A DNA stretch of 64,000 nt from DASSQJ01 sp963772645 (GTDB lineage Bacteria > Actinomycetota > Actinomycetes > Actinomycetales > Dermatophilaceae): contig CAVYYD010000011.1 in assembly GCA_963772645.1 (NCBI GenBank), positions 248,001 through 312,000 of the forward strand, in the 5' to 3' direction. The stretch's first letter is position 1, and each line of letters starts with the position of its first letter. This document shows, piece after piece, positions 57,815 to 64,000 of this stretch. The notes beneath the pieces were generated by a model, which saw only the letters and a program-made list of their open reading frames with translations, did no database searches and was not told the DNA's origin. Made by a program: the position numbers and the translations under genes.

Positions 57815-59311
57815 TCAGGCTGCGGCCGGTGCTCCCGTCCCGGGCACGGACTCGTCCTCCGCGGCCTCCTCGACGTGCCGGGGCATGACGAACGCGGCGG
57901 CGACCAGGAGGACCGCGACGGCGGCGGCGGCCACCCAGACGGCGTCGAGGGCGGGACCGAGGACGTCGGGGGGCAGGGTCTCCAGGCTCGTCGGCTCCGA
58001 GCCCAGCCGCGAGCGCACCGCGGTGTTGGCGACGGCGCCGAAGGCGGCCACCCCGACCGCGCTGCCGATCGAGCGGGCGAAGATCGTCGCCCCGGTCGCG
58101 ACCCCGCGGCGCTGCCAGCCCACCGAGGACTGCGCGGCGATGACCGACGGGCTCGCCACCCACCCGAAGCCCAGGCCCATGACGAAGCACGGGATGGCCA
58201 GGCGCAGCACCGAACCGTGCTGGTCGGACAGCAGGAGCAGCACCGCTCCGGCGAGCGAGACGACCGCGCCGATGAGCATCGTCGTCCGGAACCCCAGGCG
58301 CAGGTAGAGCCGGCCGGCGGTGGAGGCCGCGATCGGCCAGCCCACGGTCATCGCGGCGAGGGCGAACCCGGCGACGACCGCCCCGGTGCCGAGCACCGTC
58401 TGGGCGTAGAGCGGGACGTAGGAGGTGAGGCCGAGCAGGAGGACACCGACGACGAGGGAGGCTGCCATGCCCCCGGCCACCGCGCGCTGGGAGAACACCC
58501 AGAGCGGCAGCACCGGCTCGGCGGCGCGCCGCTCGACGAGGACGAACGCGACGAGGAGGACGACCGCCGCGAGGAGCAGACCGGCGCTGGCCGGCGAGAG
58601 CCAGGCCCACAGCACCCCGCCCTCGAGGAGGGCCACGAGCAGGGACACCGTGCCGAGGAGGAGCAGCGCCGTCCCCAGCACGTCGAAGCGCGGCCGCCGG
58701 GCGGCCGCCCGGGGTTGCTCGGAGAACCGGCGCCACAGCATCCAGGCGGCGACCAGGCCGAGCGGCAGGTTGACGAAGAAGATCCACCGCCACGACAGGT
58801 AGTCGGCGAAGACCCCGCCGAGGGTCGGCCCGACGAGCGAGGAGATCGCCCACACCGACGCGATGTAGCCCTGGACCGTGGCGCGCTCGGCGAGCGAGTA
58901 GATGTCGCCGACGATCGTCATCCCGATCGGCTGGATGGCGCCGGCCCCGGCCCCCTGGAGGGCGCGGAAGGCGACGAGGCTGCCCATCGACCAGCCGATG
59001 CCGCAGAGCATCGAACCGGCGAGGAAGAGCCCCACCCCGACGAGCATGACCGGCTTGCGCCCGACGAGGTCGGCCAGCTTGCCGTAGACCGGGATCGAGA
59101 TGGCCTGGGCGAGGACGTAGACCGAGAACAGCCAGGGGAACTGGGTCAGGCCGCCGACGTCGCGCACGACGGCCGGGACCGCGGCCGCGAGGATGGTCGC
59201 GTCGATCGCGACGAGGCCGGTGGCCAGCATCACCGAGAGGAGGACCGGCCCGCGCTCGCTGCGTAGCCCGACGTGGGAGCGGGGGACGCGCCTGCGGGCG
59301 GGGGTGCTCAC
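57815..59311 (-). CDS. DHA2-family (14-helix) MFS multidrug exporter
   Basis: A 498-residue EmrB/QacA-type protein. ATGLVAIDATILAAAVPAVV with the family Asp in helix 1, then PVYGKLADLVGRKPVMLVG (motif A), RALQGAGAGAIQPIGMTIVG and SSLVGPTLGGVFADYLSWRW (motif C) are diagnostic. The start is GTG 59311 and the N-terminus is basic. The divergent gene at 59404 encodes an M20 peptidase; the 92-bp region between them holds the latter's leaderless -10 (TAGCGT, 59392-59397). Confidence 0.9.
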   Translation of the reverse strand: MSTPARRRVPRSHVGLRSERGPVLLSVMLATGLVAIDATILAAAVPAVVRDVGGLTQFPWLFSVYVLAQAISIPVYGKLADLVGRKPVMLVGVGLFLAGSMLCGIGWSMGSLVAFRALQGAGAGAIQPIGMTIVGDIYSLAERATVQGYIASVWAISSLVGPTLGGVFADYLSWRWIFFVNLPLGLVAAWMLWRRFSEQPRAAARRPRFDVLGTALLLLGTVSLLVALLEGGVLWAWLSPASAGLLLAAVVLLVAFVLVERRAAEPVLPLWVFSQRAVAGGMAASLVVGVLLLGLTSYVPLYAQTVLGTGAVVAGFALAAMTVGWPIAASTAGRLYLRLGFRTTMLIGAVVSLAGAVLLLLSDQHGSVLRLAIPCFVMGLGFGWVASPSVIAAQSSVGWQRRGVATGATIFARSIGSAVGVAAFGAVANTAVRSRLGSEPTSLETLPPDVLGPALDAVWVAAAAVAVLLVAAAFVMPRHVEEAAEDESVPGTGAPAAA

Positions 59312-59403
59312 CGCAGGACCAACCGGTGCCGTGCCGGATGCATTCCTCGCCGATGCCGGGGTCGCGGACCGTGCCGGACCGGTGCCCGGGATAGCGTGCC
59401 GCC

Positions 59404-60690
59404 GTGAGCCGCCTGAGCGACGCCGAGCGCCGCGTCCTGCGCGCCCTCGACGAGGGCGAGCTCGTCGCGAGCCTGGCCGAGCTCGTCGCCGTACCGAGCG
59501 TCACCGGCTCGGCCGCCGAGGTCGACGCCCTACGGCTGCTCGCCGACCGGTACGCCGACGCCGGTCTCGAGGTCGACCTCTGGGAGGACGACCTCGCCGT
59601 CCTCTCCGCGGAGGAGGGCTTCCCCGGGACCGAGGCGCCGCGCGAGCGGGTGCCCGGCCTGGTCGGGACCACCCCGGGCGACGGGCCGCCGGCGCTCGTC
59701 CTCCAGGGCCACGTCGACGTCGTACCCGCCGGCGACCCCGCCCTCTGGCGCGGGGACGGCCCGTTCGTGCCGTGGGTCGCCGACGGCCGGATGCACGGCC
59801 GCGGCAGCTGCGACATGAAGGCCGGGGTGGCCGCGAACCTCGCGGTGGCGCTCGCCCTCCACCACTCCGGGGTCCGAGCGGCCCGGCGGCTCGCCCTGCA
59901 CGCGGTCGTCGGCGAGGAGGACGGCGGGGTCGGGGCCTTCGCCACGCTGCGCCGCGGGCACACCGGCGACGCGTGCGTCATCACCGAGCCGACCGCCGGG
60001 CGCTGCGTCACCGCCAACGCCGGGGCGCTGACCTTCCGGCTCGAGGTGACCGGCAGGGCGGCGCACGGGAGCACCCGGCTCGAGGGCTTCTCGGCGCTCG
60101 AGGCGTTCGGCCCGCTGCACGCCGCGCTCCGCTCGCTCGAGGCGGCCCGCAACGCCGACGCCCCGGCGGCCTTCGACGGGACCCCGCTGCCCTACGGCAT
60201 CAGCATCGGGACGGTCCGCGCGGGGGACTGGGCGAGCACGGTGCCCGACCAGCTCGTCGCCGAGGGCCGGCTGGGGGTGCGCCTCGGCGAGGACCCGGCC
60301 GAGGCCCGGGCCGCCCTCGAGGCCGCCGTCGCGTCCGCCGCGTCGGCGGCGGCGCAGGCTGCCGCCGACCCCTGGCTGAGCGCGCACCCGCCGGTCGTCA
60401 CGTGGCCCGGGGGGCAGTTCGCCTCCGGACGGCTCCCGGACGGTCATCCCCTGGTCGACGAGGTCGCCGACGCCGTCGAGGCGGTGGGCGGTGCCCGGCC
60501 CAGCTCCGCGGCCGCTCCCTACGGATCGGACCTGCGGCTCTACGCCGCGGCCGGCATCCCCACCCTGCAGTACGGTCCCGGCGACGTCCGGCTCGCCCAC
60601 ACGACGCGGGAGTCCGTCCCGCTCGACGAGGTGGTCGCGGTGGCTCGTGCCCTGGCCGTGCTGGCGGTGCGCCGCCTCGGGGCCCACTGA
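59404..60690 (+). CDS. M20-family deacylase/peptidase (ArgE/DapE-like)
   Basis: A 428-residue zinc-dependent amidohydrolase. Metal ligands appear in LQGHVDVVPAG (His, Asp), GRGSCDMKAGVAANL, HAVVGEEDGGVGAFATL (Glu-Glu) and CVITEPT, with the dimerisation domain around GRAAHGSTRLEGFSA. Closest pattern is acetylornithine deacetylase/succinyl-diaminopimelate desuccinylase-like peptidases. TAGCGT ends 6 nt before GTG 59404 and there is no ribosome site, so the mRNA is probably leaderless. No arginine genes are adjacent; substrate unknown. Confidence 0.87.
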   Translation: MSRLSDAERRVLRALDEGELVASLAELVAVPSVTGSAAEVDALRLLADRYADAGLEVDLWEDDLAVLSAEEGFPGTEAPRERVPGLVGTTPGDGPPALVLQGHVDVVPAGDPALWRGDGPFVPWVADGRMHGRGSCDMKAGVAANLAVALALHHSGVRAARRLALHAVVGEEDGGVGAFATLRRGHTGDACVITEPTAGRCVTANAGALTFRLEVTGRAAHGSTRLEGFSALEAFGPLHAALRSLEAARNADAPAAFDGTPLPYGISIGTVRAGDWASTVPDQLVAEGRLGVRLGEDPAEARAALEAAVASAASAAAQAAADPWLSAHPPVVTWPGGQFASGRLPDGHPLVDEVADAVEAVGGARPSSAAAPYGSDLRLYAAAGIPTLQYGPGDVRLAHTTRESVPLDEVVAVARALAVLAVRRLGAH

Positions 60691-60723
60691 CCCGGGCGGC
60701 CGAGCCGCACGCAGACCCGGTCA

Positions 60724-60768
60724 CGACGAAGAGGATGTGTGCGGCGCCCGCACCCATCCTCCTCGTCG
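60724..60768. terminator. Long hairpin downstream of the M20 peptidase gene
   Basis: Arms 60724-60744 and 60748-60768 pair at 19 of 21 positions around a CGC loop, the strongest hairpin in the window. It lies 33 bp after the stop at 60690, in a 229-bp gap containing no gene I can support. A second small stem, GCCCGC/GCGGGC, follows at about 60771-60789. It probably ends the peptidase transcript; a processed small RNA is possible. Confidence 0.6.
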
Positions 60769-60919
60769 AGCCCGCCCCTGCTGCGGGCCCATGACGCAGA
60801 AGTGTGCCGGGGCGCGTCCGCGGCGGCCATGGCTCGACCGGGTCATCTTCGGTCGCCGGGGGAGGGTCCGCCCCGTTCCCGGCTGGGCCGCGGGCGCGCC
60901 CTGATGGGAGAGTGGGGGG

Positions 60920-61975
60920 ATGAGCGAGGCCGAGGTCACGATCGACGGGCTCCCCGACCACCTCAGCGCCCGGGTGCCGGGCGCCGACGACGCGCTGGCC
61001 GTGGCGGGCCTGCTCGCCGACCACCAGCGCGCCGCGAAGGGCCGCTCGGGCGTCGACCCCGACGCCGTCCTCGGCCAGCTCGCCGGCACCGGGTCGTGGA
61101 CCCGGCGCCAGGTGCTCGTCCACGACGACGACGGCCGCCTCGTCGCCTGGCTCTCGGTCCACGACCGGGCCGCGGGTCGCACCCTCGTCGAGGTCACGGT
61201 GACCCCCGACCGCCCCGGCGAGGAGGCGGCCGACGTGGCGCTCGCGCTGTTCGGGGCCGCGGAGCGGCACGCCACCGACATCGCGACGATGCGCGGCCTG
61301 CCCGCCACCCTGCTGGACTCCGGTGCCTACGCCGACGACGTGCGCCAGCAGGGATGGCTGGAGCGGGCCGGGTACGAGCAGACCCGTACCTGGCTGCAGA
61401 TGACGCGCCGGGTACGGCCGGAGGAGGCCACCTCGCTGCCGGCGCCACGGCCCGGCGTGACGGTGCGTCCGGTGGACCGGCACGACGACGGGCTACCGGT
61501 GGCCCAGGACCTCCAGACGGTGCACCGCATCCTCGAGGAGTCCTTCCAGGACCACTTCAGCTCCTACCGCGAGAGCTTCCCGGAGTTCGTCATGCGGCTG
61601 CGGGAGGACCCCGGCCACCGCTGGGACCACTGGTGGCTCGCGACCGTCGACACCGCCGAGGGCCCGCTCCCGGCGGGTGCCGTCGTCTCCTCGGTGCTGC
61701 GCGCCGACTCGCACGGCATCGAGGGCAGCTACGTCGACTACATCGGCGTGCACCGCCGGGCCCGCGGCCGGGGGGTGGCGAAGGCGTTGCTGCACACCGT
61801 GGTCGCCGATGCCGCCCGCCGGGGACGCAACCGGGTGGCACTCGAGGTCGACGCCGACAGCCCGACCGGTGCCGACGGCCTCTACGCGGCGATGGGCTGG
61901 GTCACCGACTACCGCACCCAGTCGTGGCACCGCGAGCTCGACCTGCGCCGGGTCCCGCGGCGCACCGCGCCGTAG
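60920..61975 (+). CDS. Tandem GNAT-domain acetyltransferase
   Basis: 351 residues with two GNAT folds, as in mycothiol synthase-like proteins. The second domain carries the acetyl-CoA site DYIGVHRRARGRGVAKALLH (R/Q-x-x-G-x-G/A pattern) and ends DADSPTGADGLYAAMGW. The first domain is degenerate (LVAWLSVHDRAAG, VTVTPDRPGEEAADVAL). ATG 60920 follows GGGAGAGTGGGGGG. It is probably not MshD itself, whose sequence is more conserved; substrate unknown. Confidence 0.8.
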   Translation: MSEAEVTIDGLPDHLSARVPGADDALAVAGLLADHQRAAKGRSGVDPDAVLGQLAGTGSWTRRQVLVHDDDGRLVAWLSVHDRAAGRTLVEVTVTPDRPGEEAADVALALFGAAERHATDIATMRGLPATLLDSGAYADDVRQQGWLERAGYEQTRTWLQMTRRVRPEEATSLPAPRPGVTVRPVDRHDDGLPVAQDLQTVHRILEESFQDHFSSYRESFPEFVMRLREDPGHRWDHWWLATVDTAEGPLPAGAVVSSVLRADSHGIEGSYVDYIGVHRRARGRGVAKALLHTVVADAARRGRNRVALEVDADSPTGADGLYAAMGWVTDYRTQSWHRELDLRRVPRRTAP

Positions 61976-62022
61976 GTGCTGCCGGCCGGGCGAGCCCGTG
62001 GCCCCGCCGGTGAGACCGCCGG

Positions 62023-62730
62023 TCAGCCGTTCGCGACGTCGACGACGACCCGCATCGGGTCCTGCAGGACCGTCACCCGGAACGGCCGGTCCGTGCCGTT
62101 GATGCCGAGGAAGGTCTCCCCGTAGCCCTCGAAGCCGCCCCAGATCCCCTCGACCTGGGCGAAGACCGTGCCGTCGGTGGCCGGGGTGGTCATGCTCGGG
62201 GCCGGGCTCGAGCCGTCGGGCACCCCGACGCTGGTGACCGTGACCTGGAGGTAGGAGTCGCCCGCGACCTGCACCGGGTCGCCGCTGCCCTGGGAGTGGG
62301 GGGAGTCGGTGTACTGGACGCGGTAGCTCGGGGTACCCGAGCCGCTGAACTCGAAGGTGACCCGGTCGTAGCCGTCGTGGTGGCCCACCCGGACCGCCGT
62401 GCCGTACCCGATGGGGTCGCCGGGCTGCGGGTAGCCGCCCGCGGTGACCGGGTCGGTGGAGAAGCCGGCGAGGTCCGTGCTCGCTGACGGCGAGGGCGGT
62501 GACGTGCTCGGGCTCGCCGTGGTGGTGGCCGGCGCCGAGGTGGTCGACGTCGTCGCTGGCGGGGTGGAGGTCGCCGGCGCGGCCGTGTCGGGGCCGGGCC
62601 GCACGAAGAGCCAGGCGACGACGGCGACCACGGCGAGCGCGAGCACGGTGAGGCCGACGTACAGCCATGGACTGCGCCGCTGGCCCACCTCCGTGTCCTC
62701 GCCGGGTCCCTCGGGGTACCGCTCGGTCAT
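62023..62730 (-). CDS. Membrane-anchored AMIN-like domain protein
   Basis: 235 residues. A short cytoplasmic start (MTERYPEGPGEDTEVGQRRS) precedes one helix (WLYVGLTVLALAVVAVVAWL). A Thr/Ser/Pro-rich linker of about 45 residues follows, then a domain with HHDGYDRVTFEFSG, YRVQYTD and PFRVTVLQDPMRVVVDVAN, the actinobacterial AMIN-like fold. Such domains are thought to bind cell-wall or lipoprotein partners. ATG 62730 is the first start that puts the charged residues before the helix. Confidence 0.8.
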   Translation of the reverse strand: MTERYPEGPGEDTEVGQRRSPWLYVGLTVLALAVVAVVAWLFVRPGPDTAAPATSTPPATTSTTSAPATTTASPSTSPPSPSASTDLAGFSTDPVTAGGYPQPGDPIGYGTAVRVGHHDGYDRVTFEFSGSGTPSYRVQYTDSPHSQGSGDPVQVAGDSYLQVTVTSVGVPDGSSPAPSMTTPATDGTVFAQVEGIWGGFEGYGETFLGINGTDRPFRVTVLQDPMRVVVDVANG

Positions 62731-62808
62731 CGACTCCACCTCCGCACCCCATCGTGCCGCCGCCGGGCGCACCGGCCCAGCCGACGCGCGGGGGCCGCCG
62801 GGACGGGG

Positions 62809-64000
62809 TCAGCGGACGAGCACCCTGGCTCCGTGCCGCGGCACGCTCGTGATGTTGCGGACCCGAGGGCTCTCCTGGGCGACGGCGGTGACGTCGTGGG
62901 CCGCGAGGACCTCCCGGAGCACCACGACGCCTTCCATGAGCGAGAAGGCCGCCCCGATGCAGCGACGGACGCCGCCACCGAAGGGGATCCAGGTGTTGGG
63001 CGCCGGTGCCCCGTCGACGAACCGCTCGGGCCGGAAGACCCAGGGGTCGGGGTGGCTGCCGGGCCGCTGGTGGGCGAGCAGGATGGATGCCGCGACGGTG
63101 GTCCCCTCCGGCAGGTCGACACCGCCGATGGTCGCCGGGCGCTTCAGGACCCGCACGACCATGGGGATCACCGGGTGCAGCCGCAGCGACTCCTTGAGGA
63201 CGGCCTCCAGCCACGCGTCGTCCCCGGACCGGGCGGCCGCGCGGGCCCGGGCCAGCTGCCCGGGGTCACGGCCGAGCTCCTGGAGGGTCCACGCCAGGGC
63301 GGTCGCGGTCGTCTCGTGGCCCGCGAGGAGCAGGGTGACGAGCTGGTCGCGCAGCTCGTCGTCGGTGAGGCGGTCACCGCCGTCGTCGACCCGGATGAGC
63401 CGGGAGAGCACGTCGCTGCGGGCCGCGAGGTCGGGGCAGGCGCGGCGTTCGCGGACGAGGTCGCGCACCTCGGTGTCGAGGCGGGCCACGCTCCGGGCGG
63501 CCCGTCGCCACATCCCGACCCGGCGCAGCGGCGGCAGCGCCCAGCCGAGGAGCACCGCGGGGCTGACCTCGACGACCGCCGCGACCAGCGGCCGCAGCCG
63601 GGAGGCCCGGGCCTCGTCGGTCACCCCGAGGACGACGCGCATGATGACCTCGAGGGTCAGCGCGTTCATCCGGTCCAGGCTGCGGAACGGGACGCCGGGG
63701 CTCCACGAGGCCACTTCGGCCCGGGCCACCTCGGCGACGAGGTCCCGGTAGCCCTCGAGCGCGTGGCTGGAGAACGCCGGCATGAGCAACCGGCGGGACC
63801 GGCGGTGCTCGTCCCCGTCGACGAGCAGGAGCGAGTGCGGGCCCATCACCGGAGCCAGGATGCTGTTGGCCTCGCCGGCGTGGAAGACGTGGGGGTCGCC
63901 GGCGAAGATCTCCCGGACCGCCTCGGGCGCGCTGAAGTAGACGGTGACCCGGTCCCGGGGGATCAGGCGCACCGTGAAGACGTCGCCGTACCGGCGGTGC
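62809..64000 (-). CDS. Cytochrome P450 (5' end beyond the window)
   Basis: The frame is open to the right edge (HRRYGDVFTVRLIPRDRVTV), so only the extreme N-terminus is missing; about 396 residues are present. The I-helix LLAGHETTATALAW has the oxygen-activating Glu-Thr/Thr, the K-helix is ESLRLHP (ExxR), and the haem loop FGGGVRRCIGAAFS contains the Cys thiolate ligand. RPERFVDG is the meander. It belongs to the bacterial class resembling CYP3/CYP4-like or CYP132-138-like enzymes. Redox partners and substrate are not in the window. Confidence 0.92.
   Translation of the reverse strand, partial: HRRYGDVFTVRLIPRDRVTVYFSAPEAVREIFAGDPHVFHAGEANSILAPVMGPHSLLLVDGDEHRRSRRLLMPAFSSHALEGYRDLVAEVARAEVASWSPGVPFRSLDRMNALTLEVIMRVVLGVTDEARASRLRPLVAAVVEVSPAVLLGWALPPLRRVGMWRRAARSVARLDTEVRDLVRERRACPDLAARSDVLSRLIRVDDGGDRLTDDELRDQLVTLLLAGHETTATALAWTLQELGRDPGQLARARAAARSGDDAWLEAVLKESLRLHPVIPMVVRVLKRPATIGGVDLPEGTTVAASILLAHQRPGSHPDPWVFRPERFVDGAPAPNTWIPFGGGVRRCIGAAFSLMEGVVVLREVLAAHDVTAVAQESPRVRNITSVPRHGARVLVR

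Noticed and set aside
56642..59266. An 874-codon plus-strand frame opposite the membrane protein and the DHA2 exporter
   Set aside because: Composition is highly charged and repetitive with no domain; the opposite strand carries clear transporter motifs.

Overview
This window is a very GC-rich stretch of an actinobacterial chromosome. Support comes from strong G/C third-position bias, many GTG starts, frequent ATGA or GTGA gene overlaps, and marker genes: a bacterial proteasome activator ending in GQYL, a mycobacterial-type FAD-binding dehydrogenase and a SigE-type sigma factor. The content would fit a soil or sludge member of Intrasporangiaceae or a relative, but that rank is a guess. I see no tRNA, rRNA, CRISPR array, insertion sequence or phage gene. 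No gene-free stretch exceeds about 300 bases; the longest, 33869-34160, holds nothing I recognise beyond start-site signals.

Layout. 1-6.1 kb: two SDR-type genes, a D-2-hydroxyacid dehydrogenase facing a glycerate kinase, a PPOX-fold protein, a flavin monooxygenase and a saccharopine-dehydrogenase-like reductase. 6.1-13.3 kb: pentose (xylose-type) utilisation, with xylulokinase, a secreted SGNH hydrolase, a ROK regulator and a XylFGH-like ABC transporter behind a tandem-palindrome operator. 13.3-24.7 kb: a sucrase/ferredoxin-like protein, an acyl-CoA synthetase, a DUF998-metallophosphoesterase fusion, a HAD phosphatase, an FAD dehydrogenase, two MFS transporters and a lysine-forming saccharopine dehydrogenase homologue. 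24.6-30.9 kb: divergent [NiFe]-hydrogenase maturation genes hypBA and hypFCDE, with no hydrogenase structural genes in the window. 30.9-38.6 kb: Bpa, a DUF2975/XRE pair, an MFS transporter, an acyl-CoA synthetase, a MobA-like domain read in frame into a quinone oxidoreductase, an IclR regulator and a MarR regulator. 38.6-48.5 kb: a MarR-linked ABC exporter, then hutH, hutU, an M20 amidohydrolase, hutF and hutI for histidine degradation. 48.5-52 kb: a TPP riboswitch controlling a thiamine-type ECF transporter (YkoE plus a three-domain ATPase-ATPase-EcfT fusion). 52-64 kb: a SigE-type sigma factor with a membrane partner, an MFS exporter, a PhoX/DUF839-like secreted protein, a membrane protein, a DHA2 exporter, an M20 peptidase, a GNAT protein, an AMIN-like protein and a truncated cytochrome P450.

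The strongest regulatory signal is a 16-bp inverted repeat found identically in front of the IclR gene and hutH, and in degenerate form in front of hutU and the M20-hutF-hutI operon. In the three catabolic promoters it lies at a constant distance from a -10-like element, centred about 63 bp upstream of the predicted start point. This points to the IclR protein as the hut activator, in line with IclR-type HutR of corynebacteria.

Quality warning: about 30 single-base frame breaks lie in otherwise well-conserved genes (glycerate kinase, ROK, acyl-CoA synthetase, hypF/C/D/E, hutH and others), several of them in G or C runs. I read them as sequencing or consensus errors rather than pseudogenes. 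The coordinates given for those genes are the outer limits of the reconstructed gene.
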